From the NCBI RefSeq assembly GCF_009363615.1, contig NZ_CP045384.1, positions 1,238,501 to 1,302,500 of the forward strand: a stretch of 64,000 bases of DNA, written 5' to 3'. How positions within the stretch are numbered: the stretch's first letter is position 1; the number at the start of each line of letters is the position of its first letter. The position numbers and the translations under genes were made by a program. Below, in pieces: positions 25,971 to 35,469 of this stretch. The notes beneath the pieces were generated by a model. The model was not told the DNA's origin. It ran no database searches and was given only the letters and a program-made list of their open reading frames with translations. Source of the stretch: Ruegeria sp. THAF33 (lineage in GTDB: Bacteria; Pseudomonadota; Alphaproteobacteria; Rhodobacterales; Rhodobacteraceae).

Positions 25971-27041
25971 CTAGCGCCCCTGAATGACCATTAGTTCACC
26001 GATGTTTTCGCGCGTGATGTAACCCATCATGCGACCGCCCCGAGTGACCACAGCGATGGCCGGAGCGCCGTTGTGCAAGTGCTCCAGAACGGTCTCGAGC
26101 CCGGTGGTAAGCGAAACCGAGGGGACCGCCGCGTCCATGATCGACGTGGCGGGTGCTGATCTGGGTTGGTCACTTGCCAGCGCAGCAAACAGCCGTTCAC
26201 GCGTGACGAATCCCAGCAGGGCCTGGCTTGAGTCCAATACAGGGAATTCGTGTTGAGTGGTGTGGATCACGGCTTGCGCCGCCGTGCTCAGCGTATCGTC
26301 GGGGGAAAGCGCGTGAAACTCGGTGATCATCGCGTCCCGGGCCAGAACCCGGCGCGCTGCGGATCGCAGGGCGACGTCCTGGCTTTCGGCGTTCGCGGCG
26401 ATGAACACGAACACGGCGATGAGCACCAGAAACGGGTTGCCTGAACTCAGCCCCAAAAACCCCAGACCCACCGCAACGATCTGACCTCCGACCGCAGCCA
26501 CGCGTGTTGCTTTGACGCGGTCCATGCGCAGGCACAGAAGGGCGCGGAATACGCGCCCTCCGTCCATGGGGAAGGCCGGGATCATGTTGAATACGGCCAG
26601 CAGCAGGTTGATGTAGGCCAGCCTGTTCAGAAACCCGATACCCGGTGAATCGATCTGGGAAAGCGTCTCGATCGGCACTCCTGCTCCGAAGGCGACCAGT
26701 ATGACCCAGATCACGATGTTCACCGCCGGACCTGCAAGTGCCACAAGCACTTCTTGCATCGGTTTTTCCGGCATCCTTTCAAGCCGGGCCAACCCGCCGA
26801 TCGGCAACAGTGTTATGTCTGGGGTCTTGATTCCAAAGCGCCGCGCCATGAGGGCATGACCGAACTCATGCGCGACCACACAGGCAAACAAGGCCAGAAC
26901 AAACAACAGGTTGTCTATGGCGGCCGGCAGGCCACCGGCGGAATAGGCCGCAAAGCCCACCCAGGCCAGAAGCAGGAAAAACGTGACATGGACCCTCAGT
27001 TCGGACCCGAGCAACCGGCCGAGAGAAAAGGACCATGTCAT
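25971..27041 (-). CDS. Site-2 protease family (M50) zinc metalloprotease with CBS domains
   Basis: 356 residues with six or so membrane helices. The zinc motif HEFGH lies at 58-62, and the second ligand motif NMIPAFPMDGGR gives Asp160. Two CBS domains form the C-terminus (about 240-350, with FPVLDSSQALLGFVTRERL and IAVVTRGGRMMGYITREN), which in this subgroup sense adenylate-type ligands. The family cleaves membrane-embedded substrates. It lies 18 bases downstream of ssb on the same strand and may be co-expressed. Substrate unknown. Confidence 0.9.
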   Translation of the reverse strand: MTWSFSLGRLLGSELRVHVTFFLLLAWVGFAAYSAGGLPAAIDNLLFVLALFACVVAHEFGHALMARRFGIKTPDITLLPIGGLARLERMPEKPMQEVLVALAGPAVNIVIWVILVAFGAGVPIETLSQIDSPGIGFLNRLAYINLLLAVFNMIPAFPMDGGRVFRALLCLRMDRVKATRVAAVGGQIVAVGLGFLGLSSGNPFLVLIAVFVFIAANAESQDVALRSAARRVLARDAMITEFHALSPDDTLSTAAQAVIHTTQHEFPVLDSSQALLGFVTRERLFAALASDQPRSAPATSIMDAAVPSVSLTTGLETVLEHLHNGAPAIAVVTRGGRMMGYITRENIGELMVIQGR

Positions 27042-27059
27042 GTCGTGTCTCCGAATTTT

Positions 27060-27548
27060 CTAGAACGGAATCTCGTCGTCGTCGATTCCACCCGATGCCG
27101 GTGCCGGGGAACTGGACGGACCGCCGTAAGGATCTCCGTACCCGCTGCCACCGGCTTGGCCGCCGCCGTAACCACCGCCGCTGCCGCCGCCTTCGCCGCG
27201 GCTGTCGAGCAAGGTCAATTCACCGCGGTAGGGGCGCAGAACAACCTCGGTTGTATAACGGTCTTGCCCGGACTGATCCTGCCATTTTCGGGTTTCCAGC
27301 TGGCCTTCGATATAAACCTTGCTGCCTTTGCGCAGGTATTGCTCTGCAATACGGGCCAGCGGTTCCGAGAAGATTGCGACCGAGTGCCATTCCGTGCGTT
27401 CGCGGCGTTCGCCCGTGTTGCGGTCTTTCCAGTTCTCTGACGTGGCAATGCGCAGATTGCAAACCTTTCCGCCGTTCTGGAACGACCGGACCTCGGGGTC
27501 GCGGCCAAGATTACCTACCAGAATGACCTTGTTGACTGAACCCGCCAT
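27060..27548 (-). CDS. ssb: Single-stranded DNA-binding protein
   Basis: 162 residues. The OB fold occupies about 1-110 ([50 protein letters not shown] in outline). A flexible Gly- and Ser-rich linker follows, and the acidic tip DDDEIPF at the C-terminus recruits partner repair and replication proteins. It works as a tetramer on ssDNA. It is divergent from the lytic transglycosylase gene. The upstream sequence has only half a LexA box, so SOS control is not supported. Confidence 0.96.
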   Translation of the reverse strand: MAGSVNKVILVGNLGRDPEVRSFQNGGKVCNLRIATSENWKDRNTGERRERTEWHSVAIFSEPLARIAEQYLRKGSKVYIEGQLETRKWQDQSGQDRYTTEVVLRPYRGELTLLDSRGEGGGSGGGYGGGQAGGSGYGDPYGGPSSSPAPASGGIDDDEIPF

Positions 27549-27711
27549 GTAATTCCTCGTTCTGTTTTCGCGTATGTGCGCCGAATCTGGCGCGACTTGT
27601 TTCGTGAGACCCTATACGGCCTGCATCATGGATGAAAACAGTAGATACAACAGTGTTGGGCAAGAGTCTTACTTTGGCCTTTACCAAGCTTTCATTTTTT
27701 GTGGGAATACC

Positions 27712-27717
27712 TATAAT
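27712..27717 (+). promoter_or_regulatory. Candidate -10 box of the lytic transglycosylase gene
   Basis: A perfect TATAAT lies 35 bases before the ATG at 27752. With a 17-base spacer the -35 position reads CTTTCA, a partial match to TTGACA. Confidence 0.45.
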
Positions 27718-27751
27718 CCGACTGGTTTCTTATCGAGCAGGATAGGCATTG

Positions 27752-28330
27752 ATGCGTTCTTGGGTTGCTGGGTTTTCTGTTGTCTGCCTTGTGCTGGCCG
27801 TTTTGCCTGTGCAGGCGCAAACTCTGTCTACCAAAAGCCGCAAGGATATCTTCCTCAAACAGTCCAAGATTCTGGATTCCCGTGCGGCGACGCAGTATCG
27901 CGATTCCGCGCGGTTGAAACCAAAGACATCCCGTGCGCATACCGGCAAGCGATATACTGGCAAGTATCGCGGCCAGTATCTGGATCTGGCGAAACAGGCT
28001 GCCCGCCTTCACAACATTCCCGAAGACTTGTTCCTGCGCCTTGTTCAGCAGGAAAGCGGATGGAACCCGCATGCGAAGTCTCACAAGGGTGCTCTGGGAT
28101 TGGCGCAATTGATGCCTCAGACCGCCGAGCTTCTGGGGGTCAACCCGCATGACCCCAAGCAGAATCTCGAAGGTGGGGCCAGATACCTGTCCTGGCAGTA
28201 TCGCAAGTTCAAATCCTGGCCACTGGCTTTGGCCGCCTACAATGCCGGCCCAAAAGCGGTGGAAAAGCATGGCGGCATTCCGCCATACAAGGAAACCCAG
28301 AACTACGTGAAGGTAATCTGGGGCGGTTAA
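27752..28330 (+). CDS. Lytic transglycosylase (SLT family)
   Basis: 192 residues. A signal peptide (about 1-22, ending VQAQ) is followed by a basic linker, then an SLT domain: the catalytic Glu is in [10 protein letters not shown] (about residue 101), followed by [22 protein letters not shown] and LAAYNAGP. It cleaves peptidoglycan glycan strands to anhydro-muropeptides in the periplasm. ATG 27752 is preferred over the TTG directly before it; AGGATAGG lies upstream. It is divergent from ssb. Confidence 0.92.
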   Translation: MRSWVAGFSVVCLVLAVLPVQAQTLSTKSRKDIFLKQSKILDSRAATQYRDSARLKPKTSRAHTGKRYTGKYRGQYLDLAKQAARLHNIPEDLFLRLVQQESGWNPHAKSHKGALGLAQLMPQTAELLGVNPHDPKQNLEGGARYLSWQYRKFKSWPLALAAYNAGPKAVEKHGGIPPYKETQNYVKVIWGG

Positions 28331-28427
28331 ACCCGATGCCGCGGCGCAGAACGTCCGGTTCTTGATCAGGCTCAACCAGTCCAACTAATCTGAAAGGGTA
28401 TCGTCCAGTAACTGGTGAGGTCGCCTC

Positions 28428-29390
28428 ATGCCTGTTGACCACCCTGAGATTCCGCAAGAAACGCTGGCCAACTGGCAGCAACTGGTTGATCTGGTCGCGG
28501 AATTGGCGGATGTGCCCGCAAGCCTGATCATGAAAACCGACGCACCGGATCACGCGGTGCTGATCACTTCGGATCATCCCGAAAACCCGTATCCGGTTGG
28601 TTTGAGTTTCCAGTTGAATCCCAAACTTTATTGTCAGGGCGTCCTGCAGCGGGACGGAGAGCTGGTGGTTGAGGATGCAGCCTGCGATCCGGATTGGGCG
28701 GACAATGACGATCTGGAACATGGGATGACATTTTACATCGGCCTGCCGCTTAAATGGCCCGATGGATCGGTGTTCGGAACGATTTGTGTTCTGGATCGAA
28801 AGCAGAACCGGCGTGCCTTGTTGTTCCGCGAAGGGTTGGCGCAGTTCGCACGCATGGTCGAGTCGGATTTGGCTTTGTTGCAAGAGGTTTACCTGCGCCG
28901 CGCGCTGGAAGAGAAGCTCAACGAAACACTGGCGCAGCTTGAAACCCGTGTCGCGGATCGTACCCGTGAGTTGCAGGAAACCAACACGGCGCTGCGCGTC
29001 CTGCTGTCCAGTCTGGATGACGAACGCAAAAACCGCGATCACGAAATTGTCGAACAGGTGCGCGGCCGAGTTCTGCCCTATCTGGAAAAGGCTCGAACGC
29101 AGCTTTCAGGGGACGAAGCAAAGTATGTCTATCTTGAGTTGGCCGAGAAGAACCTGAACGAGATCACGTCTTCATTGTCGGACAAACTGACGGATGCGTT
29201 TGCAGCAATGACCCCGACCGAGATCGAGATTGCGCAGATGGTCATGTTTGGAAAAACAACCAAGGACATCGCCAAGGCCCTGTCCCGAGAAACATCGACA
29301 ATCGATTTTCACCGCAACAACATTCGCCGCAAGCTGGGCCTTGAAGGGCGCAGCCAGAACCTGCGCAGTCATTTGCTCTCGATTTCGTGA
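28428..29390 (+). CDS. GAF-domain LuxR-type transcriptional regulator
   Basis: 320 residues. The N-terminal GAF-like sensor (about 10-150) contains VVEDAACDPDW and MTFYIGLPLKWPDGSVFGTICVLD in outline. A coiled coil follows (about 155-200, RRALEEKLNETLAQLETRVADRTRELQE in outline). The C-terminal LuxR-type HTH (about 258-315) reads MTPTEIEIAQMVMFGKTTKDIA, then STIDFHRNNIRRKLGL. There is no receiver domain, so it likely responds to a small ligand or redox state bound by GAF. The target is unknown. A strong hairpin terminator follows. Confidence 0.82.
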   Translation: MPVDHPEIPQETLANWQQLVDLVAELADVPASLIMKTDAPDHAVLITSDHPENPYPVGLSFQLNPKLYCQGVLQRDGELVVEDAACDPDWADNDDLEHGMTFYIGLPLKWPDGSVFGTICVLDRKQNRRALLFREGLAQFARMVESDLALLQEVYLRRALEEKLNETLAQLETRVADRTRELQETNTALRVLLSSLDDERKNRDHEIVEQVRGRVLPYLEKARTQLSGDEAKYVYLELAEKNLNEITSSLSDKLTDAFAAMTPTEIEIAQMVMFGKTTKDIAKALSRETSTIDFHRNNIRRKLGLEGRSQNLRSHLLSIS

Positions 29391-29393
29391 ACA

Positions 29394-29434
29394 CGGAATA
29401 TGGGGTTTTCCCCCATATTCCGCCCCCATTTTTT
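29394..29434 (+). terminator. Terminator after the GAF-LuxR gene
   Basis: A 12-bp stem (29394-29405 with 29411-29422) and five-base loop start four bases after the stop codon. A run of six T residues appears at about 29429-29434 after a short C stretch. Confidence 0.75.
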
Positions 29435-29520
29435 CGGTCTGAGCCAATATGCCCTGGCTTGTTACCTTTGGTTGGGACGTGCGGAAAACCTGCACATGTC
29501 CAACAGAGAGGTACACAAAA

Positions 29521-30507
29521 ATGGATCGCAAAGATCTGAAACCAACCATCCTGAACGGCGACAAGGATCATCTGGCGCCGGGGCTGTCTCGCCGTTCGTT
29601 CTTTATGGCGGCGGGGGCTGCCGGTGTCGGTGCGACTGCTTCCGTACTGGGCGCAGGACCGGCTCAGGCACAGTCTCAGGCGTGGCTACAGCCGGGCAAC
29701 AACAACCACGTGATCGATCTGCAAGGCGCAACGGGTCAGGCCAGCACCGGGACGGTTGGCATCGACTATTATGGTCATTGTGCGATCAAGATCACCTCGC
29801 CCAATGGTGCAACAGCGCTGTTTGATCCCTGGCGCGATGATCCGTCGGGCGCATGGGGGCTTTGGTTCCGCAACGAATTCCCGCAAATCCCGGTGGATAT
29901 CACCCTGTCGACCCATGCCCATTTTGATCACGATGCGATTGAACGCCCAAGTTCGACCATGGTGCTGGATCGCATGGTGGGCAATTTCGAGTTTGCAGAC
30001 ATCAAGATCACCGGTTTTGCCGACAAGCACGCCTGTGTCGCGCCGGGATGGTATGATTGGACCAATGCGCTGGCCGAGTTCGGCGTGGAAGCCTGCCCGC
30101 CGAACAACGTGGGCCACATGGATATGGTCGTCTATCTGGTCGAGACCGGCGGCATTCGAGCGCTGATCTGGGGCGACAACCGCCACAACCCGCCGCAGGA
30201 GTTCTGGGACGCGATCGGACGGGTGGATGTTCTGACGCTGCCGGTTGATGGCTCGGAACATATCCTCAGCTTCGATCAGGGCAACGACATCGTATCCAAG
30301 CTCAAGCCCAAGGTGATCATCCCCACACATTACCTGAATGAGGTCACATCCTACACGCTGACCACTCTGCAATCCGCCGACGACTGGGTGAAGGGGCAGC
30401 AGAGCTACAAGATGCTTGACAGTGCCAGCCTTCAGCTTGAAGCCGGTGACATTGCCGGAATGAACCAGGAATTCATGCATTTTGGCAACAACGTCATGAC
30501 CGGCTGA
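29521..30507 (+). CDS. Tat-exported metallo-beta-lactamase fold protein
   Basis: 328 residues from ATG 29521, chosen for its GAGAGG ribosome binding site and because the Tat signal (SRRSFFMAAGAAG at about 23-35, cleavage after AQA near 50) then lies in the right place. An earlier in-frame ATG (29449) has neither. The MBL domain has the metal motif THAHFDHDA (His132, His134, Asp136, His137), a later GHMDMVVYLVE, WGDNRHN and IIPTHYLN. It resembles UlaG-like hydrolases; substrate unknown. It is flanked by terminators on both sides, so it is monocistronic. Confidence 0.85.
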   Translation: MDRKDLKPTILNGDKDHLAPGLSRRSFFMAAGAAGVGATASVLGAGPAQAQSQAWLQPGNNNHVIDLQGATGQASTGTVGIDYYGHCAIKITSPNGATALFDPWRDDPSGAWGLWFRNEFPQIPVDITLSTHAHFDHDAIERPSSTMVLDRMVGNFEFADIKITGFADKHACVAPGWYDWTNALAEFGVEACPPNNVGHMDMVVYLVETGGIRALIWGDNRHNPPQEFWDAIGRVDVLTLPVDGSEHILSFDQGNDIVSKLKPKVIIPTHYLNEVTSYTLTTLQSADDWVKGQQSYKMLDSASLQLEAGDIAGMNQEFMHFGNNVMTG

Positions 30508-30577
30508 CGAATTACCGGGGTCGCCACTCACGCCACTCCCAAGCGCCGCCTGTCTCCCCAAGAAACCACGGCGCCAA

Positions 30578-30609
30578 AAGAAAGGGCCGGTCCCTGACCG
30601 GCCCTTTTT
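30578..30609. terminator. Bidirectional terminator
   Basis: A ten-base-pair stem AGGGCCGGTC / GACCGGCCCT with loop CCT is flanked by A-rich sequence on the left and TTTTT on the right. It lies between the convergent MBL gene and the peptide-transporter ATPase gene, whose stop is at 30628, and can end both transcripts. Confidence 0.88.
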
Positions 30610-30627
30610 CAAGGTTCAGAAACGGGT

Positions 30628-32715
30628 TTACTCCGCCGCGACTTTGATTACCGGCTCCATCCGGGCCAGAATGTCTTCGGCCAGGTGGCATTTGATCTGG
30701 TGCCCATCCGCCAGCGTCTGCACCGGCGGCACATGGGATTCGCACCGACCGTCAGGCACCTCGGATTTCCATCGGCAACGCGTCTGGAACGGACAGCCTG
30801 GTGGCGGGTTCATGGCCGAGGGAATATCGCCTTCCAGAACGATATGCTGCTTTTCGATCGAGGTATCCGCAATCGGAACCGCGCTCAGCAGCGCCTCGGT
30901 ATAGGGATGATAGGGCGGGGCAAAGACCTGATCCGTGGTGCCCAACTCTACGACATGGCCCAGATACATCACCATGACCCGGTCACTGAGGTAACGCACG
31001 ATGGACAGATCGTGGCTGATGAACAGCAGCGTGGTCTTGTGCTGTCGCTGTATCTCCATCAACAGATCCGTCACGGCAGCCTGAACCGACACATCCAGCG
31101 CCGAGACGGGTTCGTCCGCCACAACGATACGCGCATCGCCGGCAAAGGCGCGCGCGATACCCACGCGCTGTTTCTGCCCGCCGGACAGCTGTCGCGGCAT
31201 CCTGTCTGCAAAGGCGCGCGGCAGCTTCACCAGATCAAGCAGTTCCAGCATCCGCTTCTTTCGCTCGGCTTCAGAGTTTCCGACACCAAAGATTTCAAGC
31301 GCCCGGATGATCTGACGGCCGACGGTCATCGACGGATTCAGCGTGTCGAACGGGTTCTGGAAAACCATCTGAACTTCGCCGATCGTCTTGGCATCGCGTT
31401 CTTCGATGGGCACCTGTTCGATGTTGCGGTTGTCCAGCAGGATCTGCCCGTCTGTGGCCGTCTCCAACCCCATAAGGACCTTGGCGAAGGTGGACTTGCC
31501 GCAGCCGGATTCCCCCACGATGGCCAGTGTCTCGGATTCGTGCGCCTCGAAGCTTAGCGTTTCGTTGGCCTTCACAACCTTCTTCTCACCGCCGCCAAAC
31601 AAGGCATTTGCCGCAACCTCGTAATATTTCTTGAGGTTGTCCATTTTCAGAACCGTTCGGCCGATTTCACCCTTTTCTTTCTGATCGGCCAGCGCAAGTG
31701 GGGCGTTCCAGTCGATTTCCTGGAATTTAAGGCAGCGGGTGTGGTGCCGGTCATTTCCCGGAACGGCCTCCATCAGGATTTCCTTCGCGTCACAGCGCCC
31801 CTCTTCGAAATAGTCGCACCGCGGTCCAAAGTTGCAACCCGGAGGCCGCTCGTGGGGCAATGGGAAGTTCCCCGGAATAGCCACCAGCGGACGCGTGTTC
31901 TTGTCAGCCCCCGGCAGCGGGATCGAACGGAACAGCGCCTGTGTATAAGGGTGCTGCATCTCGTCGAACACATCCTTGATCGAGCCACGCTCGACCGCTT
32001 CACCCGAATACATCACGCACAGACGGTCGCAGGTTTCCAGAACCAGCCCGAGGTTGTGCGAGATAAACAACATTGAGGTGCCGTATTTCTTGCCCAGATC
32101 CTTGACCAGTTCGACCACAGCGGCCTCGACCGTCACGTCCAAAGCGGTTGTCGGCTCGTCCAGGATCAACAGCGCCGGTTTCGACATCAGCGCCATCGCA
32201 ATCACGATCCGCTGCTGCTGACCACCCGACAGTTGGTGCGGAAATGAATTCAACATCCGCTCGGGGTCTGGCAGGCGAACATCCGTCACCACTTCCAGCG
32301 CGCGGGAATAAGCCTCTTCCTGACTCACTCCCTCGTGGATCATCGGCACTTCCATCAATTGTTTGCCGATCTTCATCGCCGGATTCAGCGATGCCATCGG
32401 CTCCTGATAGATCATCGCGATTTCATTGCCGCGAATGTCGCGCAACTCTTCGGCCGACATCTCTGCCAGATCGCGGCCCTTGAACTTTATCGTGCCTCCG
32501 ACGATGCGACCGTTCTTGCCAAGATCCTGCATCACGCCCAGTGCCACGGTCGATTTGCCACAACCGGATTCACCAACCAGCCCCACGGCTTCGCCGGGCT
32601 CTACGCTGACCGAGAAATCCATCACGGCGGGGATTTCCCGCAGGCGGGTAAAGAATGAGATGGACAGCTTGTCGATCTCCAGGATCGGGCCGTCATAATC
32701 CGCCATTTTGCTCAT
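30628..32715 (-). CDS. Fused DppD-DppF-type ATPase of a peptide ABC transporter
   Basis: 695 residues holding two complete peptide-transporter ATPases. The first half has Walker A GESGCGKST (48-56), LSGGQQQR and LLILDEPTTALD. It ends with the oligopeptide C-terminal region including the Cys-containing CNFGPRCDYFEEGRC. The second half repeats these: GESGCGKST at about 405, LSGGQKQR, VADEPVSALD and CPFQTRCRW. Normally DppD and DppF are separate proteins; here they are one chain that can form the nucleotide-binding dimer alone. The ribosome binding site is GAGGAG. Confidence 0.92.
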   Translation of the reverse strand: MSKMADYDGPILEIDKLSISFFTRLREIPAVMDFSVSVEPGEAVGLVGESGCGKSTVALGVMQDLGKNGRIVGGTIKFKGRDLAEMSAEELRDIRGNEIAMIYQEPMASLNPAMKIGKQLMEVPMIHEGVSQEEAYSRALEVVTDVRLPDPERMLNSFPHQLSGGQQQRIVIAMALMSKPALLILDEPTTALDVTVEAAVVELVKDLGKKYGTSMLFISHNLGLVLETCDRLCVMYSGEAVERGSIKDVFDEMQHPYTQALFRSIPLPGADKNTRPLVAIPGNFPLPHERPPGCNFGPRCDYFEEGRCDAKEILMEAVPGNDRHHTRCLKFQEIDWNAPLALADQKEKGEIGRTVLKMDNLKKYYEVAANALFGGGEKKVVKANETLSFEAHESETLAIVGESGCGKSTFAKVLMGLETATDGQILLDNRNIEQVPIEERDAKTIGEVQMVFQNPFDTLNPSMTVGRQIIRALEIFGVGNSEAERKKRMLELLDLVKLPRAFADRMPRQLSGGQKQRVGIARAFAGDARIVVADEPVSALDVSVQAAVTDLLMEIQRQHKTTLLFISHDLSIVRYLSDRVMVMYLGHVVELGTTDQVFAPPYHPYTEALLSAVPIADTSIEKQHIVLEGDIPSAMNPPPGCPFQTRCRWKSEVPDGRCESHVPPVQTLADGHQIKCHLAEDILARMEPVIKVAAE

Positions 32716-32755
32716 TTTGCTTACTCCTCACCAAATGCGGGGATCCCCTTCATCT

Positions 32756-32801
32756 GGCCAAAAATATCCCGGGGGGGTCCGGGGGGCTGGCCCCCCGGCC
32801 T
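32756..32801 (-). repeat. GC-rich hairpin with CCCGGGATATTT tail
   Basis: On the minus strand an eight-base-pair stem CCGGGGGG / CCCCCCGG with a four-base loop is followed by ACCCCCCCGGGATATTTTTGG. It lies between the permease and the fused ATPase gene. A composite of this look is common in Rhodobacterales intergenic DNA; that remark is from memory. It could weaken transcription into the ATPase gene. Confidence 0.6.
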
Positions 32802-32809
32802 CGATCACA

Positions 32810-34273
32810 TCAGTCCTTCAGGCTTTCCTCGCGAAGGCCGTCAGCCAGCAGGTTCAGACCAAGAACCAGCGACAGCAGGGCAAAGGCAGGAGGAAGGGCA
32901 GGGTGCAGGTAGATCGACAGCAGCTTGCGCCCCTCGTTGATCGTGGATCCCCAGTCCGGGCTTTCCGGCGGAAGGCCCAGTCCGAAGAAGCCCAAAGTCC
33001 CCAGAAGAATGGTGGTGTACCCGATGCGCAGACAGAAATCGACGATCAGAGGGCCACGGGCGTTGGGCAGGATTTCCCAAAGCATGATGTACCACGGCCC
33101 TTCGCCGCGTGTCTGGGCCGCAGCCACGTAATCGCGGGTTTTGATGTCCAGCGCCAGGCCGCGCACGATACGGAAGACCGTGGGCGAGTTGACGAACACC
33201 ACCGAGACGAACACCACCAGAATACCGCCGGGGATATCGAACAGGTCCAGATAGGTCGGCAGACCCCAGATCCGGTAGGCCTCGGTATTGATGATGTAGC
33301 CACCGGTCGAAATCAGCGACAGATACAGCCAGATCGCAACACCCAGAACACCGATAAGCAATGGCGTGCGGAAATTCGGGCGCGTGTAATAGCGCGAATT
33401 CAGCAATACGCCGATGAACAGGATCGGGAACACGAACAGCACGGCCGCCATGTAGTTCGGCACCCCGGTCGCCACGATTTCCGGCGTCACCAGCAGGTAG
33501 AACAGCAGGATCACCGGGAAGGCGAGGATCAGGTTGGCGAGGAAGGACAGGAACGTATCAAAACGGCCCCCATAGTAGCCGGCGGGAAGCCCCAGCGTAA
33601 TGCCGACCATAAAGGCGAACATCGTTGCCAGCGGTGCAATTTGCACCACAACCCAGGCCCCCTTGACCATCCGGCTGAATACGTCACGCGCCAGATTGTC
33701 ACCGCCCAGAAGATACCAAGCATACTCGCCGTCCTCCAGATTTGGCAGAGGCGTTCCCGGCACTTTGTTCTTCATGCCAGAGATCTGTGTCAGCGGGTCA
33801 TGGGTCACGATCAGATCAAGCGCGCCGAAGATGCCGGTAAAGACCCAGAACATCACAAGGCCAAAGCCGATCATTCCGATGGGACTGTCATACAGTTTGC
33901 CGTACAACCCCAACCGTCGTTTGAAGGCGATGGACATGGCGAACATGATGATCAGCGCGACCCATACAGGCAGGAATTGCTGGGAAATGGCGCCGATGAT
34001 CCCTGCGCCAGTGCCCATCAGGATGCCCAGCACCAGATAGGCCACGGCCAATCCCACGCTGGCAAGGAAACTGTAATGCAGCGCAAGCTGGATCAATCCA
34101 CGGACACCGCCGCCAGAACTGACGGATCCATCCGGATTCACGACAATCTGCTGTTCAGGCAAAAAGATACTGGCGATGATCCAGACCAGGATCGACAGCA
34201 AAAGTGCAGCCAGTGCAATCATCAGCAGCGGGTTCAGGAAGGCGATAGAGCCGGTCCAGGTTAGTGGTTCCAT
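32810..34273 (-). CDS. Enlarged DppC-type permease of a peptide ABC transporter
   Basis: 487 residues against about 300 for usual DppC. The permease core is recognisable: LGGDNLARDVFSRMVKGAW, VGITLGLPAGYYGGRFD, the EAA loop at DYVAAAQTRGEGPWYIMLWEILPNARGP, and PPESPDWGSTINEGR at the end. There are about 150 extra residues at the N-terminus with several membrane helices. An insert of about 90 residues with further helices lies between FPVILLFYLL and FVNSPTVFRIVRG. It pairs with the DppB-like protein, whose gene lies 13 bases upstream. Confidence 0.88.
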   Translation of the reverse strand: MEPLTWTGSIAFLNPLLMIALAALLLSILVWIIASIFLPEQQIVVNPDGSVSSGGGVRGLIQLALHYSFLASVGLAVAYLVLGILMGTGAGIIGAISQQFLPVWVALIIMFAMSIAFKRRLGLYGKLYDSPIGMIGFGLVMFWVFTGIFGALDLIVTHDPLTQISGMKNKVPGTPLPNLEDGEYAWYLLGGDNLARDVFSRMVKGAWVVVQIAPLATMFAFMVGITLGLPAGYYGGRFDTFLSFLANLILAFPVILLFYLLVTPEIVATGVPNYMAAVLFVFPILFIGVLLNSRYYTRPNFRTPLLIGVLGVAIWLYLSLISTGGYIINTEAYRIWGLPTYLDLFDIPGGILVVFVSVVFVNSPTVFRIVRGLALDIKTRDYVAAAQTRGEGPWYIMLWEILPNARGPLIVDFCLRIGYTTILLGTLGFFGLGLPPESPDWGSTINEGRKLLSIYLHPALPPAFALLSLVLGLNLLADGLREESLKD

Positions 34274-34286
34274 AATCTCACCCTCC

Positions 34287-35333
34287 TTATGAAATGCGAA
34301 TGCGCGGGTTGAGGTAAACGTAGCCGATATCCGAGATCAGCTGCGTTATCAGAACCACGAAGACCGACACGACCGAGATCGCCAGCAGAAGCTGGATGTC
34401 GTTGTTGCCAGCGGCCTGAACCAGCGCCCAGCCGAAACCCTTGTAGTTGAACAGGGTTTCAACAATCACCACGCCGTTCAGCAGCCATGGGAACTGCAGC
34501 ATGATAACCGTGAACGGCGCGATCAACGCGTTGCGCAAGGCGTGTTTCATGACGATGTTCGGGAACGAGACACCCTTCAGCCGTGCGGTCCGGATGTATT
34601 GCGCCGTCATCACTTCGGTCATCGAAGCGCGGGTCATCCGGGCGATATAGCCCATACCGTACAGCGCAATGGTGAGAACCGGCAGGAAGAAGTTCTCGAA
34701 TGTCGGGTTCTCCATCGCTTGCGTCGCGGTTCCCTTGAACCATTTCAGCCCCACGGTGGACGAGGTGAAGATCGCGATGAAGATAACGCCCGATACGTAT
34801 TCCGGTGTCGCCGTCGTGATGATTGAGAAGGTCGACAATGATCGATCCAGGGCTGATCCCTCTCGCATCCCGGCCAGTACACCAACGATCAGTGCAGATG
34901 GCACCATCAGGACCAAAACCCAGAACATCAGGTAACCTGTATTGCCCAAGCGCTTGCCAACGATGGTTCCGACTTCTTCCTTGAAAACGGTTGAGTATCC
35001 CCAATCGCCCTGAAGAACACCACAATATCTTGCCGTGTCCTCTGCCGTCGAACCGGGTCTTGTGCAGGTTCCCACGAACTGGCCATCTTCCAGGGTATTC
35101 TGGAACCCGGGCATCACGCCCAACCATTGGCCGTATTTAACGAGTGTCGGCTGCAAGTAGCCGCGGTTTTCCAACCAGGCTTCGACCTGCTCATCCGACA
35201 TACGCTGGTTGCCCTGCGTTTTCGCCAGCTTTTCAAGGTTCGGGTATAGGTTGGTCAGGAAAAAGACGACGAATGTCAGACATAATGCCGTAAGCAGCAT
35301 CACTCCGAACCGTCGTAGGATAAATAGTCCCAT
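34287..35333 (-). CDS. DppB-type permease of a peptide ABC transporter
   Basis: 348 residues. The typical N-terminus (MGLFILRRFGVMLLTALCLTFVVFFL in outline) is followed by a periplasmic loop, then five membrane helices and the EAA loop around YIRTARLKGVSFPNIVMKHALRNALI. The segment FNYKGFGWALVQAAGNND near the end is characteristic. The periplasmic loop (about 40-120) is longer than in Escherichia coli DppB and contains two cysteines. It forms the membrane channel with the enlarged DppC-like protein. Confidence 0.92.
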   Translation of the reverse strand: MGLFILRRFGVMLLTALCLTFVVFFLTNLYPNLEKLAKTQGNQRMSDEQVEAWLENRGYLQPTLVKYGQWLGVMPGFQNTLEDGQFVGTCTRPGSTAEDTARYCGVLQGDWGYSTVFKEEVGTIVGKRLGNTGYLMFWVLVLMVPSALIVGVLAGMREGSALDRSLSTFSIITTATPEYVSGVIFIAIFTSSTVGLKWFKGTATQAMENPTFENFFLPVLTIALYGMGYIARMTRASMTEVMTAQYIRTARLKGVSFPNIVMKHALRNALIAPFTVIMLQFPWLLNGVVIVETLFNYKGFGWALVQAAGNNDIQLLLAISVVSVFVVLITQLISDIGYVYLNPRIRIS

Positions 35334-35425
35334 GGTGGCCCCTGTTGTTCAGGTATTCCGCAGATCATTGGACCATTTTCTGGCCTCGGACGTCCGACCC
35401 CGCGTCGGCAAGTCTGCGGCTGGAA

Positions 35426-35450
35426 AGGGGCGCCCGTGTCAGGCGCCCCT
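35426..35450 (-). repeat. Hairpin between the binding-protein and permease genes
   Basis: A nine-base-pair stem (AGGGGCGCC / GGCGCCCCT) with a seven-base loop lies 20 bases after the binding-protein stop and is followed on the minus strand by TTTCC. Such hairpins often keep the binding-protein mRNA at higher level than the permease mRNA. Confidence 0.6.
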
Positions 35451-35469
35451 CGTGTGTGGATTGCAGTGC

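Noticed and set aside
27559-27573. GTTC-N7-GCGT upstream of ssb as a LexA box
   Set aside because: Only one half-site is intact, so SOS control of ssb is not supported.
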